Shown: piece after piece, positions 18,858 through 28,410 of the stretch | Numbering within the stretch: the first letter of the stretch is position 1 | How the letters are laid out: each line of letters begins with the position of its first letter | NCBI GenBank assembly: GCA_036507005.1 | Contig: DASXQT010000077.1 | Span: forward strand, 124,001 to 188,000 | Origin: WS-2 sp036507005 | GTDB taxonomy: Bacteria > Eisenbacteria > RBG-16-71-46 | Length of the DNA stretch: 64,000 nt | Reading direction: 5' to 3' | Translations under genes and position numbers: made by a program | Notes under the pieces: model-generated | What the model was told of the DNA's origin: nothing | What the model saw: the letters and a program-made list of their open reading frames with translations, nothing else | Database searches by the model: none

Positions 18858-19025
18858 TCACCCCCGCTCGATCTTCCACGCGGCCCAGATGCCGGCCAGC
18901 CCTCCGATCGTCGAGAGCAGGAGTCCGGTCAGGGAGAACGACGATCCGTGCCACAGGCCCGGCACGCATCCCCCGACCGTCGAGCCGACGACCGCCCCGA
19001 TCCAGATCAGTCGCCGCGAGCCCGT
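18858..19025 (-). CDS. Small membrane protein, apparent ACG start
   Basis: 55 residues. The frame reads LIWIGAVVGSTVGGCVPGLW, then SFSLTGLLLSTIGGLAGIWA and AWKIERG. This pattern of two glycine-rich helices with a VPxLW turn matches a widespread family of about 50-residue bacterial membrane proteins of unknown function. No ATG, GTG or TTG precedes the conserved part. GGAGGA lies just upstream of an ACG at 19023-19025, so either ACG serves as a non-canonical start or the start codon carries a point change. It follows the cysteine-synthase-family gene by nine bases and is probably cotranscribed. Confidence 0.55.
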   Translation of the reverse strand, partial: TGSRRLIWIGAVVGSTVGGCVPGLWHGSSFSLTGLLLSTIGGLAGIWAAWKIERG

Positions 19026-19034
19026 GCTTCCTCC

Positions 19035-19973
19035 TCAGGAATCGCGAAACAGGTCGGTCGAGAGGTAGCGGAGTCCGGAGTCGATCACGATGGTCGCCAC
19101 CGTGGCGCCGGGACCGAGCCGCGCCGCCACGCGCAGGGCCGCGGCGACGTTCGCGCCGGTCGAGGTGCCGGCGAAGATCCCTTCCTCGCGCGCGAGAAGC
19201 CGCGCCGTCGCCCGGGCCTCCGCGGTCGAGACCGTCAGGATCTCGTCCACCTCGTCGGGGTGCCAGAGGGGCGGCACGAAGCCGATCCCGATGCCGTCGA
19301 TCTGGTGCGAGCCGGAGGGCCCGCCCGAGAGCACCGCCGACTCCGCGGGCTCGACCGCGGTCACGCGCAGCGACGGCTGGTGCCTCCTCAAGGCGCGCGC
19401 GACCCCGTGGATGGAGTGGGCCGTGCCGACCGAGTGCACCAGCGCGCCCACGGCGCCGCCGGTCTGCTCCCAGATCTCGTCGCCCATGGCGTGGTAGCCG
19501 GTGATCGCGTCGCGGTTGTTGAGCTGATCGGTCCAGTAGGCGTCGGGGCGCGCGCTCAACTCGCGCGCGGTCTCGATCATGCGCCGGACCAGCGCCTCGT
19601 GGATGCCCTGGCCGCCGCTCGGGACCATGGTCACGTGGGCTCCGAGCGCCCGCATCGTGAGGCCTTTCTCGGAGCTGAACGCGTCCGAGAACACGATCTC
19701 CATGCGATAGCCCTTGACCGCGCACACGAAGGCCAGCGAGACGCCCGTGGTGCCGCCGGTGTATTCGACCACCGTGGAGCCGGGCTTCAGCCGGCCCGCG
19801 GCCTCGGCGGCCTCGATCACGGCGCGGGCCATGCGGTCCTTCATGCCGCCGGTCGGGTTGCTCGACTCGAGCTTCGCCACGATGCGGGCGGACCCGCGGG
19901 GAACGATCCGCCGCAACGGGACGAGCGGCGTGCTGCCGATGGCCGCCAGCATGTCGGACGCAACCGTGATCAT
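19035..19973 (-). CDS. PLP-dependent cysteine synthase / cystathionine beta-synthase family enzyme
   Basis: 312 residues from ATG 19973 with GAGG six bases upstream. The fold-type II PLP enzyme features are clear: STPLV near the start, the PLP lysine in NPTGGMKDRMA, the substrate loop EYTGGTTGVSLA, and a Gly/Ser/Thr-rich phosphate site (EGIFAGTSTGANVAAAL). Family members make cysteine from O-acetylserine and sulfide or act in transsulfuration. The usual NPxxSVKDR lysine motif reads NPTGGMKDR, a variant common in O-acetylserine sulfhydrylase relatives of uncertain specificity. It lies 18 bases downstream of the exported Asp-box protein gene. Confidence 0.85.
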   Translation of the reverse strand: MITVASDMLAAIGSTPLVPLRRIVPRGSARIVAKLESSNPTGGMKDRMARAVIEAAEAAGRLKPGSTVVEYTGGTTGVSLAFVCAVKGYRMEIVFSDAFSSEKGLTMRALGAHVTMVPSGGQGIHEALVRRMIETARELSARPDAYWTDQLNNRDAITGYHAMGDEIWEQTGGAVGALVHSVGTAHSIHGVARALRRHQPSLRVTAVEPAESAVLSGGPSGSHQIDGIGIGFVPPLWHPDEVDEILTVSTAEARATARLLAREEGIFAGTSTGANVAAALRVAARLGPGATVATIVIDSGLRYLSTDLFRDS

Positions 19974-19990
19974 GAGCGCCTCGAATGACT

Positions 19991-22330
19991 CTACCGCGCC
20001 AGCTTCAGGATCTTGCCCGTCTTGAGGAGTGCCGGACCCCGCACGCGGTAGAAGTAGATGCCGCTCGGAGCGCCGCGGCCGTTCCACGTGTAGATGTGAT
20101 CGCCCGCGGGGAGGGTTCCCATCGCCACCGTGGCGATCCTGCGCCCGCCGACGTCCAGCACCTCGACCCGCACCGGCGACGGCGCCTCCAGGCTGAACTC
20201 GATCTCGGCGTCCGCGGCGGTCACGATGTCGGCGCGCTCGGGCCGCTCGAGCCCGGCCGCGCCCGATTCGCTCTCCACGATGTCGGATGCGGCGGGCCCG
20301 CTCTGGCACCCGACGGTCATGACGTTGCGGAGAGGATCGTAGGTCATCCCCGACTTCGACACGCCCGTCACCGTGAAGCACCAGGCCGCGGGCGGCGTCT
20401 TGGTGCTCGACGAGCGGATGGCCGCGGTGCCGGTCGCGTCGGTGGTTCCCAGCTTCGGCCTGCTATCCGGCGCGCTAAAGAAGCCGGTGACGGTAGCACC
20501 CTCGACCGGGGCTCCGTCCACGCTCCGGATCGCCACGCGGGCGTCGGCGCGCCAGTTCGGCCTCCCCTGTCGCACCCGGGTCAGCGTGATGTTCTGGACG
20601 AGCATGACCGGCGGCTTCGTCACGGTGATGTAGTTGGTCCGGGTCTTGGTGCTGGAGCCGTACTCGTCGGACGCGGTGAGCGCCACGGTGTAGTTGCCGA
20701 CGCTCGCGTACGTGTGGCTGGGGTTCTGCTGGACCGAGCCGCTGCCGTCGCCGAAGTCCCATAGCCAGGCGTTCGGCGTGTAGGTGGAGAGATCGGTGAA
20801 CTGCACCGTGAGCGGGCTCGCCCCCGAGGTCGGGCTCCCGGAGAAGTCCGCGACCGGGGGCCGCGTGTCGGGGACGACGAAGGGGGACGCGTAGGTCAGC
20901 GGGCGCCCGCTGCGATCGTCGGACCACATCGGATAGACGCGGTTGTCGCGCGCCGCGATCCCGATGTAGTCCCCCGCGTAGTTGTCGTCGAAGCCCACGA
21001 TCCCGTCCCCGGCCCACGCGACGTCGCTCACGCGGAAGTCCTGCCAGGTCAGGCCGTGGTCGGTCGAGGTGGCGACGAAGGTCTCCACCATGTCGTTCGC
21101 CGCGAAATTGCGCGAGTCGTAGAACACGCACGCGAGCAGTCCGGTCACCGGATCGCACACGATCCAGGGGAAGTAGTTGTCGCGGCCGTTCCCGATCGGA
21201 TCCTGATTGACCCGCAACGGCGCGCTCCACGTCTCGCCGCCGTCGCTCGAGGTGATGAGATAGATGTCGGGATCGCCGCCGTTCACCCCGGGCACGCCGA
21301 GGTTGGTCCATACCAGGAAGATCTCGCCGGTCTGCTGATCCACGGTCATCGAGGGGAACGAGTTGGTGCGCATCGTCTTCTCTCCCCCGAGCGCGGTGTT
21401 CCGGAGGCCCTGGATCCCGCCGAGGATGCGCCGGCCGGGCGTGAACGTGTGACCGCCGTCCGAGGATTTCGCGAATCCCACGGCCCCTTCGTCGCAGGGC
21501 CAGCAGTCGTAGATCGCCCACACCACGTACACCTCGCCGTTCGGACCGGTCTGGATGTTCACACCCTGGTTGTGGCTTCCCGCGGCGACCTGAGCGCTCA
21601 GGATCTGGCGGTCGGTCCAGGTCAGGCCCGCGTCGGTCGATCGCATGATCTCGATCTGCAGGTCGGGCGGTCCGCCCTGGAAGTTGGTCCACGCATCGTA
21701 GAGGTTGCCCGCGTAGGGGCTGGCCGCGCCGTCGTCCACCCAGAGGTGGCCCTTGTCCAGGATCCCGAAGCCGAGAGCCACGGTGCCCGTCGTCCAGGTC
21801 GCGCCGCCGTCATCCGACCAGGACAAGGCCTGGCCGAAGTCGGGCGCGACGTACGCCACGAAGAACCGTCCGCTGCGATTGATCGCGGTCGAGGGATCGC
21901 CCCAGTTCGCCCCGCCCACGCCCGCCGTGCTGCCGGTCCAGGTCAGGCCGCCGTTGGTCGAGACCCAGTAGCTCGCCCCGAAGATCTGCGTGACCGGCCA
22001 GTCGGAGGAGTTGTCGGAGTTGAGGAGCAGGCTCGAGTTGAGAGGGCTCACGAACACCGAGTTCTCCGACTGCGTCCGGTTTCCGGCGGTGGTGACCGGG
22101 ATGTCGGGGGAGTCGGCGAGCGAGGCGGGGCTCAATCGAATCAGGCTGGAGCGGGCGAGGATCCTCCCCGGCCGGACCACGGGCGGCACGACGGCGGCGG
22201 GCTTCGCGATCGTGAGCCACTCGCGCGGCTTGTCGGAGGATCCCGCGATCGCGAGCGGGCTCAGAGCAGTCGCGGCGGTCAGGACGAGCGAGCAAGTCGC
22301 GATTGCAGGGAGAGTGTTCATCCAGCGCAT
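19991..22330 (-). CDS. Secreted Asp-box propeller protein with PKD and sorting modules
   Basis: 779 residues, ATG 22330 with GAAGGAG upstream and a signal peptide to about residue 30. At least six Asp-box motifs are present, including VSTNGGLTWTG, WSDDGGATWTT, RSTDAGLTWTD, TSSDGGETWSA and TSTDHGLTWQD, which indicates a six- or seven-bladed sialidase-like propeller. A PKD domain follows (SPLTVQFTDLSTYTPNAWLW, then DFGDGSGSVQQNPSHTYASV), then an Ig-like domain with CFTVTGVSKSGMTYDP, then the sorting module ending GIYFYRVRGPALLKTGKILK. It is probably a surface or secreted glycan- or protein-binding protein; no catalytic residues are assigned. Confidence 0.85.
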   Translation of the reverse strand: MRWMNTLPAIATCSLVLTAATALSPLAIAGSSDKPREWLTIAKPAAVVPPVVRPGRILARSSLIRLSPASLADSPDIPVTTAGNRTQSENSVFVSPLNSSLLLNSDNSSDWPVTQIFGASYWVSTNGGLTWTGSTAGVGGANWGDPSTAINRSGRFFVAYVAPDFGQALSWSDDGGATWTTGTVALGFGILDKGHLWVDDGAASPYAGNLYDAWTNFQGGPPDLQIEIMRSTDAGLTWTDRQILSAQVAAGSHNQGVNIQTGPNGEVYVVWAIYDCWPCDEGAVGFAKSSDGGHTFTPGRRILGGIQGLRNTALGGEKTMRTNSFPSMTVDQQTGEIFLVWTNLGVPGVNGGDPDIYLITSSDGGETWSAPLRVNQDPIGNGRDNYFPWIVCDPVTGLLACVFYDSRNFAANDMVETFVATSTDHGLTWQDFRVSDVAWAGDGIVGFDDNYAGDYIGIAARDNRVYPMWSDDRSGRPLTYASPFVVPDTRPPVADFSGSPTSGASPLTVQFTDLSTYTPNAWLWDFGDGSGSVQQNPSHTYASVGNYTVALTASDEYGSSTKTRTNYITVTKPPVMLVQNITLTRVRQGRPNWRADARVAIRSVDGAPVEGATVTGFFSAPDSRPKLGTTDATGTAAIRSSSTKTPPAAWCFTVTGVSKSGMTYDPLRNVMTVGCQSGPAASDIVESESGAAGLERPERADIVTAADAEIEFSLEAPSPVRVEVLDVGGRRIATVAMGTLPAGDHIYTWNGRGAPSGIYFYRVRGPALLKTGKILKLAR

Positions 22331-22888
22331 GGGTCTGCTCCTTCGAGGGGTGAGGTTTCCAGACCTGACGGCGGGGGAAAGCGAGCAGGCGGAACTCGAG
22401 CGGGATCACCTCCCTTTCTGGCCCCGCGGCCGGGCCCGCCGCGACGATTGAATGCGGCCGGGGGCCGGGGGCGCCGGGGCTCGACATGAAAAGCGGCGAT
22501 GGGCGACCTGTTGGCGCGCGCGACCCTAAACCCCCTCGCATGATTCCCGCAATGGCATTCGGCGGCCGGGCCCGGGCCTTGTCCCCTTCCTGAGGTGATC
22601 GAACAGGCCTTGACTCCGGGCGCGGATGCTCCACAATCCTGGGGTTCTCGGGGCGCGAGACGTCCGCTTCAGCTCGGAGCCGTCATGAAGCGCACCCGAA
22701 CGCTGCGCCCCGCAAGCCCGTCGCCCGCCGGGGCCGGCTCTCCGCGCATATCGTTGGGGAGCCCGGCGAGGGGGCCGCCTCGAGTCGCCGCACCCCGATC
22801 CCGCGCAGTACCCCTCCTCGTGGCATCGGGTCTCCCTGTTCTCCTTCCCCAGCCAGCTTTGAGCCGTCATCCGACCAGGAGGACACCC
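22331..22888. other. Divergent intergenic region of 558 bases
   Basis: No coding sequence is supported. It should hold the promoters of the two exported-protein genes. On the plus strand TTGACT at 22610-22615 is followed after 19 bases by AATCCT at 22635-22640, a possible but weak promoter that would leave a leader of about 240 bases. On the minus strand an AGAAAGGGAGG stretch near 22410 resembles a Shine-Dalgarno, but no protein-like frame follows it. Confidence 0.4.
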
Positions 22889-24748
22889 ATGACCCGCGTC
22901 ATTCCGCCCATCGCCGGGACACCGTTCCTGGCGCTGCTGCTCACGGCCGCGACCGCGTTCGCCGCCACTCCGCCGGGCGCCACCATCAGTCCCGCCTCTC
23001 CCGCCACGAGCTGGTCGGGCGCGGCCTTCACCGCCTCCAACCCGATCGGCTGCGGCGCCCTCGACGCGGCGTGCGACCAATTCGCGCTCACCATCGTTCC
23101 GCCGCCCCAGGACTTCGTCGTCAAGGTGCGGATCGAGCCCACCCGCATGGGCGACGATCTCGACCTGTCGGTGCGGGACGCGAGCGGCAACACGATCACG
23201 ACCTCCGGCACGCCAGGGGGCGTCGAGGAGGTCGTGCTCACCCGCCCGGCGGCCGGCACCTACACGATCGTCGTGCAACCCTTCCTCGTGGTCCCGGGCG
23301 GGAGCTACGCCGGCAGCGCGGCGATCGGCAGCCCGGGGCACGACGAGAGCTCGAACTCGTACTACGGTCCGCTGATCACCTCCACGTCCGGGGTCCCGAG
23401 CAGCACGCCGGCGCCGTCGTCCGGGCCGTTCCAGGTGAGCTTCAACTACGTGGGAAGGCAGGCCGCCGAGCCCACGGTCGGCGTCAACCGCAACAACATC
23501 GCCTTCTTCGCGGCCTCCACGTTCGACTTTCCGTCTTCCGGAGCGCCCGCGAGGCTGGCGCGCACGCTGGTCATGCGCTCCACCGACAAGGGCTCGACCT
23601 GGCAGGCGGTGTCGCCGCCCCTCACGTCGAACCTGCCGGCTTCGGAAGAACAGCCCACGTTCCCGCCCACCTCGCTCGATCCCTACGTCTACGTGGACGT
23701 CGTGGGCGCGAGCCCGGCGAGCACGGCCGGCCGAGTGTTCTCCATCGACCTCGACGCCGCCTGTGGGGCCAACGCGATCTTCTCCGACGACGAGGGCGCG
23801 AGCTGGACCCGGGTCCCGCTTTTCGCCTGCAACGAGCCTGCGAACGACCACCAGACCGTGGTGACCGCGCCACCTCCGGCGGGAGTCTTCACGGCGGGCT
23901 ATCCCAGCCTGTTGTACTTCTGTTACAACCAGGTCGCCGATGCGACGTGCAGCCGCAGCAACAACGGCGGCCTCACGTTCACCCCCACGGCGCCGGCGTT
24001 CACGGGCGCCGATCCCGGAGGCTCGGGGAGCCTGTGCGGCAGCCTCACCGGGCACCTGGCCGCCGACAGCCAGGGCCGCATCTTCCTCCCCAAAGGACAC
24101 TGCGGGCTGCCCTGGGTGGCGGTGAGCAGCGATGCCGGCAACAGCTGGACGCGGGTCAACATCACGAACCTCACGAAGATGGACGACCACGAGGTCACGC
24201 TTGCGGTCGACACCGCGGACAACGTCTACGCGGTGTGGCAGGACGGCACCTTCCGCCTGCCCTATCTCTCCATCTCCCGCGACCACGGCATGAGCTGGTC
24301 CACGCCCCGCATGATCGCGCCGCCGGGAGTCCACGAGGTGAACTTCCCCACCATCGCCGCCGGCGACCCGGGTCGCATCGCGGTGCTCTTCCCGGGCACC
24401 GAATCGGAGAGCTTCACCGATCCGGGCCGTCCCTGGAACCTCTACGTGGCGATCTCGATCAACGCCCTGGACTTCGACCCGGTCTTCACCTCGGCCGTGG
24501 CCAATCCAAGGAACGATCCCGTCCACCGCGGCGAATGCGGGCCGGGGCGCTGCGACGCCGCCGACGGCGGCAGCATGTTCGACTTCCTCAGCATCGTGGT
24601 CTCGCCGGCGGACGGCGCCCTGTGGGGCACGGGCTCGGACACCTGCACCGGAGACTGCGTCACGAACCCGGGCGCACGTCAGCTGCGGCCGGGCGAGGGC
24701 GTGGCGATCCGCGAGGTCAAGGGTCCGCCGCTCTACGCACGGCGCTGA
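22889..24748 (+). CDS. Exported Asp-box propeller protein
   Basis: 619 residues, ATG 22889 with AGGAGG six bases upstream; signal peptide to about residue 25 (AATAFA). A small beta domain (VKVRIEPTRMGDDLDLSVRD and PAAGTYTIVVQP) at about 60-140 resembles bacterial pre-peptidase C-terminal domains. Five Asp-box motifs follow: RSTDKGSTWQA, FSDDEGASWTR, RSNNGGLTFTP, VSSDAGNSWTR and SRDHGMSWSTP. It is a third propeller protein of the window, but it lacks the sorting module. A strong hairpin terminator follows at 24757. Confidence 0.82.
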   Translation: MTRVIPPIAGTPFLALLLTAATAFAATPPGATISPASPATSWSGAAFTASNPIGCGALDAACDQFALTIVPPPQDFVVKVRIEPTRMGDDLDLSVRDASGNTITTSGTPGGVEEVVLTRPAAGTYTIVVQPFLVVPGGSYAGSAAIGSPGHDESSNSYYGPLITSTSGVPSSTPAPSSGPFQVSFNYVGRQAAEPTVGVNRNNIAFFAASTFDFPSSGAPARLARTLVMRSTDKGSTWQAVSPPLTSNLPASEEQPTFPPTSLDPYVYVDVVGASPASTAGRVFSIDLDAACGANAIFSDDEGASWTRVPLFACNEPANDHQTVVTAPPPAGVFTAGYPSLLYFCYNQVADATCSRSNNGGLTFTPTAPAFTGADPGGSGSLCGSLTGHLAADSQGRIFLPKGHCGLPWVAVSSDAGNSWTRVNITNLTKMDDHEVTLAVDTADNVYAVWQDGTFRLPYLSISRDHGMSWSTPRMIAPPGVHEVNFPTIAAGDPGRIAVLFPGTESESFTDPGRPWNLYVAISINALDFDPVFTSAVANPRNDPVHRGECGPGRCDAADGGSMFDFLSIVVSPADGALWGTGSDTCTGDCVTNPGARQLRPGEGVAIREVKGPPLYARR

Positions 24749-24756
24749 CGGGCGAA

Positions 24757-24789
24757 GGCGCCACGGGGCGCGGGAAGCCCCGTGGCGCC
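24757..24789. terminator. Strong hairpin between convergent genes
   Basis: A perfect 13-bp stem (GGCGCCACGGGGC at 24757-24769 with its complement at 24777-24789) has a seven-base loop, in the 60-base gap between convergent stops at 24748 and 24809. Confidence 0.65.
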
Positions 24790-24808
24790 GGCCCCCGGCT
24801 CTACGCCG

Positions 24809-26632
24809 CTACTCGAGCCGCACCAGCCTTCCGACCGCTTCCTCGCTCCCGCTCCGGGCACGCGCGAAGTAGACGCCGGGCGGCACCCGCGTGCCGTGCC
24901 GGTCCCGTCCGTCCCACGGGAGCTGGCGCACCCCGGCTTCGAGCCGGCCGCGGCTCAGCGTGCGGATGCAGCTCCCCGCCGCATCCAGGATCTCCAGGCG
25001 AACGGTCCCCGCTCTCGCGACCGAGAGCTCGAAACGGACCTCGCCCCGGCCGGGATTGGGGCCGCGAACGCGGAGCGCGAGGCGGTCCGCCGCGCGTGCC
25101 GCCTCGCCCGGCACCGCGACCGTCCCGGTCGTGTGCAGGATGGTGAAGTCGCCGGGACCGCCGGTGTCGGGTCCGGCGTGCACGAAGTAGAAGGAGTCCG
25201 GCTCCGGCGGCGCGGGGAAGATCGCGGTGAAGCCTCCCAGCCCATCGGTCACGGGTGCGGCGAGGAGCCGGTCGTCCACCCGGAGCTCGAGCGGCGCGAG
25301 CGGAGGAAAGCCCGCGCCGGTGGCCTGGACCGGCGCTCCGGGCGCGACGCCGTAGTCGTCCAGCGTCAGCGCGGGCAGCGCGGGCGGCTCGTCGCCCAGC
25401 TCGAAGACGAACTCGTCGGTGGTGCCGGCGGGCAGGTCGAGGAACCGCACCCCGACCGGCGCGGGCGTGGCGAGCGGCCCCAGCAGGCCGGCGCTCATCT
25501 CGAAGGCCAGCTCGTCGAACTCGGGCGTGGCGTAGGGCGCGAACCCGGGCAGCGGGTCGTCGATGTCGATCAGCGTCCGGCGCTCGAGCGCGGCCAGCGG
25601 GAAGCTCATCCCCGTGCCGGTCACGAGCAGCGAGCCGGCGAGATGGACCGGGCCCGTGCCATCGGCGGTGACCTGGACTTCGGCCACGAACTCGGCCCCG
25701 ACGGGCTGGCCCTCGACCACCTGGGGCTGGCCGGTCCCCGGGTTGCCGTCGGCGTCGATGAACATCCGGCACAGGCAGTTCAGGACGCGCGACGAATCGA
25801 ACACCGCCTGCAACTGCACCATGCCCTCCACCCTGGGCTCGCCGCCCAGCGCGACCAGTCCGGCCCGCCGGATGTCGCTCGACGGCGCGAGGCCGTGGGG
25901 CTCGCCGCCCTCGCCCGAGCTGTGGTCCGAGCCCTCCCCGGCCTTCTGGGGCTCCTTCTGGGGCATTCCCTCGGTGCCCTCCTTCTTCTTGACCGTGCCT
26001 CGTCGCGCCGCGGTCTTGCGGATCTCCGCGATCTGGTCCGCGGTGAGCGTGGTGCCGCCGCCCTCCTCGGGATCCATGAGGTTGTCGGCGTCGGACACGT
26101 GACCGGTCTCGTCGGCCTTGATGTTGTGCTCGGCGTCGACGACGTGCTTGTCGCCGAGGGTGAACGCGTGGCAGAACTCGTGAGCGATCGAGTAGCCGAA
26201 CTTGGCGTCGGTGTCGCCGCGCAGGCTCGAGCTGATCGAGAAGCCGTGCCCCGACTGTCCCGCCAGCGACGCGTCGGCGTAGCCCGCGGCGACGTAGAGC
26301 TTCCAGCCCTTCTTCTTCCCGCACACCGCGTCGAGCTCCTTGCGCCCGGGCTCGATCAGCTTCTTGCGCTCGTCCTCGGTGATCTTGCCGTTGTCGTCGC
26401 CCTTGTCCGAGACGTCGCGGTTGGTCTTCTTGTGGTTGATCTGGACCTTGGCCTGCTTGAGGATCTTGTTGGCCTCGGCGATGCCGTTCTTGATCTGCTC
26501 GTCGGTCGCGGCCGCCCCCTTGAGGACGTTGACGACGGCGTCGACCTCGATGAACTCCTCCTGCGAACGGGCCGGCGACGCCAGCGCCAGGGCGGCGGCG
26601 CACGTCCAGCGAATCCAACGGTGGTTGGCCAT
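24809..26632 (-). CDS. Secreted zinc metalloprotease with C-terminal sorting module
   Basis: 607 residues, ATG 26632 with GGAGG six bases upstream; signal peptide to about residue 23 (SPARSQ). The zinc site is HEFCHAFTLGD followed by KH near residue 140, and DNLMDPEEGG downstream supplies the Met-turn, so this is metzincin-like with Asp as possible third ligand. An acidic and Lys-rich segment (about 45-90) precedes it and a Lys/Glu-rich segment (VKKKEGTEGMPQKEPQKAG) follows it. The C-terminal part contains an IPT-like domain (GAPVQATGAGFPPLAPLELR) and the sorting module ending VGRLVRLE. It is followed upstream by the related protease gene at 26728 on the same strand, 95 bases away. Confidence 0.78.
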   Translation of the reverse strand: MANHRWIRWTCAAALALASPARSQEEFIEVDAVVNVLKGAAATDEQIKNGIAEANKILKQAKVQINHKKTNRDVSDKGDDNGKITEDERKKLIEPGRKELDAVCGKKKGWKLYVAAGYADASLAGQSGHGFSISSSLRGDTDAKFGYSIAHEFCHAFTLGDKHVVDAEHNIKADETGHVSDADNLMDPEEGGGTTLTADQIAEIRKTAARRGTVKKKEGTEGMPQKEPQKAGEGSDHSSGEGGEPHGLAPSSDIRRAGLVALGGEPRVEGMVQLQAVFDSSRVLNCLCRMFIDADGNPGTGQPQVVEGQPVGAEFVAEVQVTADGTGPVHLAGSLLVTGTGMSFPLAALERRTLIDIDDPLPGFAPYATPEFDELAFEMSAGLLGPLATPAPVGVRFLDLPAGTTDEFVFELGDEPPALPALTLDDYGVAPGAPVQATGAGFPPLAPLELRVDDRLLAAPVTDGLGGFTAIFPAPPEPDSFYFVHAGPDTGGPGDFTILHTTGTVAVPGEAARAADRLALRVRGPNPGRGEVRFELSVARAGTVRLEILDAAGSCIRTLSRGRLEAGVRQLPWDGRDRHGTRVPPGVYFARARSGSEEAVGRLVRLE

Positions 26633-26727
26633 GGGCTCCCTCCAGTCGGGCGGCGTGGGAAGCGTGCCGCGTCGGCGACCGGCGGCCGAGCCGCATCCGG
26701 GCCCGGCCGCCGCGACGCGCCGCACCG

Positions 26728-28410
26728 CTAGTCGAGCTTCACGCCCAGCCGCTGGAGGATCTCGCCTCCCACCGTGAGGCGGAACAGATAGACCCCCGCG
26801 CCCGCCTCCTTGCCGGCGCGGTCGCGCCCGTCCCAGCGCCGGGAGTGCGCGCCGGCCGGGAATGCGCCGCGCGCGAGCACGGCCACCTGGCGCCCGAGCA
26901 GGTCGTAGACCGCGAGCTCCACGCGGTCGCCCCGCGGCAGGCTCCAGTCCACGCGCGTGGTGCGCCCCGGGTTGGGCGCGATGCCGAGCGAGATCCGGGA
27001 CGGCCCGCCCTGCGGCACGTCGGTCGTGCCGAGTCCCTTGCCGCTCACCCCGATCGAGTCCATCTCGATCCCGGGCCCGTCCCCCTCGCCGGTGTGCGTC
27101 AGCTGGCGAACCATCACCACCCAGCCTTCGACGTGGTTCGTGTCGGAGGGCGAGAACGCGACCTGGAACTGGAACGAGCTCTGCGGCGGGATGTACATCT
27201 GAGGCGGGGAGACCTGGAACTGCGGGATGGTGCAGTAGGCCTGCAGGACGTAGACCGGCTCGGTCTCCCGGGCGCGGGCGTTCAGGTACTCGGTGCAGGT
27301 CGAGCCCACCGAGCACAGATTGTTCGGGAGCGGAACCGGATCGAAGATGCAGCACCACTCGGGGCAGGTCACGCCGGCCGCGGCGATGATGCTCTCGATC
27401 GCGTCCTGCCGCGGCCCCGGCATGGGATTGCCGGCCTTGCTCCGGGTCGCCATGATGTCGTCCCCGTGGCCTGGGTTGGGCACGCTCTGCCCGGTCTTGG
27501 GGTCGTCCATGTACTGATCGTCCAGGCCCATGAGGTGCCCGGCCTCGTGCGCCGCGCCGTTGTCGGCGCCCGCGTTGCTGCGCCAGCTCCCGGTGGTGCC
27601 GGGGCCGTTGGGCGCCGGCGTGCCGTTGCAGAACGAGCGGTTGGCGGGCGCCACCACGGTGATCTGATTATGGGCCGCCTTCCCGGCTCCGACCGCCACG
27701 ACGGCGACGAACTTGATTGGGCACCAGCTCAGGTAGGCGTTCGGGCGGTTCCATTTCTCCTCGATGTCCGCCTTGTACGCCGCCGCGGTCGCCGCGTTCG
27801 CGAGCGGCCCGATCAGGTCGATGTAGATCGTGATCGTGATGGTGCAGCCGGCGCGCGTCACCGTGGTGCCCTGGCCGGCGAGGATCCCGATCCCGCCGCC
27901 CTTGACCGCCGGAAACGGCTCGGGTCCGGGCACGATGGCGTTGTAGATCAGGTCCGCACCGCCCGGCGTCATCGCGTTCAGCGTGGTCACGACGTTGTCC
28001 ACGCCGCTCACCGCGATGTTCATCGTGATCGTCGTGTCGAGCTGCCCCCCGCCCTGCACCACCAGCCGGCAGAAGCTGCCGTCGTGGGCGCCCGAGTCGT
28101 AGAGCGGCGCGAGCGCGAAGAATCCGTTGGTCTGCACCGAATTCCACAGCGCATCGAGGTCGCCGCTCGAGAGCGTGAAGGTGGACATCAGCGTGAACGT
28201 CCCGGTCGCCCGGTCGGCCACCCCCATCTCGTAGTAGAAGCCGTTGCCGAGGGCGTCGATGACGACGCGCGAAACCGTCTCCGACGGTTCCCTGCCCCCG
28301 GCGATCCCGTCCAGGTAGAAGTCCGGCGGGACGACGGCGCGCGCGGGCGTGGCCGCGTACGCCGACAGCATCGCCGCGGCGATCGGAATCCACAGTCTCA
28401 TGCACTTCAT
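26728..28410 (-). CDS. Secreted snapalysin-like zinc metalloprotease with sorting module
   Basis: 560 residues, ATG 28410 with GGAGG seven bases upstream (a second ATG three codons on); signal peptide to about residue 25 (TPARA). The catalytic motif is HEAGHLMGLDD, that is HExxHxxGxxD as in snapalysin-type metzincins, with Met-turn DDIMATRSK about 30 residues later. Before it, DIEEKWNRPNAYLSWCPIKF resembles the region preceding the active site in metzincins. Pairs of cysteines (CPEWCC, CSVGSTC) suggest disulfides. The sorting module runs from GIAPNPGRTTRVDWSLPRGD to LGVKLD. It is likely cotranscribed with the next protease gene downstream. Confidence 0.8.
   Translation of the reverse strand: MKCMRLWIPIAAAMLSAYAATPARAVVPPDFYLDGIAGGREPSETVSRVVIDALGNGFYYEMGVADRATGTFTLMSTFTLSSGDLDALWNSVQTNGFFALAPLYDSGAHDGSFCRLVVQGGGQLDTTITMNIAVSGVDNVVTTLNAMTPGGADLIYNAIVPGPEPFPAVKGGGIGILAGQGTTVTRAGCTITITIYIDLIGPLANAATAAAYKADIEEKWNRPNAYLSWCPIKFVAVVAVGAGKAAHNQITVVAPANRSFCNGTPAPNGPGTTGSWRSNAGADNGAAHEAGHLMGLDDQYMDDPKTGQSVPNPGHGDDIMATRSKAGNPMPGPRQDAIESIIAAAGVTCPEWCCIFDPVPLPNNLCSVGSTCTEYLNARARETEPVYVLQAYCTIPQFQVSPPQMYIPPQSSFQFQVAFSPSDTNHVEGWVVMVRQLTHTGEGDGPGIEMDSIGVSGKGLGTTDVPQGGPSRISLGIAPNPGRTTRVDWSLPRGDRVELAVYDLLGRQVAVLARGAFPAGAHSRRWDGRDRAGKEAGAGVYLFRLTVGGEILQRLGVKLD

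Noticed and set aside
22403..22419. GGATCACCTCCCTTTCT, like the 3' end of 16S rRNA
   Set aside because: The bases before it show no 16S similarity, and on the minus strand it simply looks like a Shine-Dalgarno stretch. No rRNA gene is present.
26633..27358. N-terminal extension of the protease gene to 27358
   Set aside because: It overlaps the upstream protease gene in another frame and lacks protein-like composition; ATG 26632 has a good ribosome binding site and a signal peptide.
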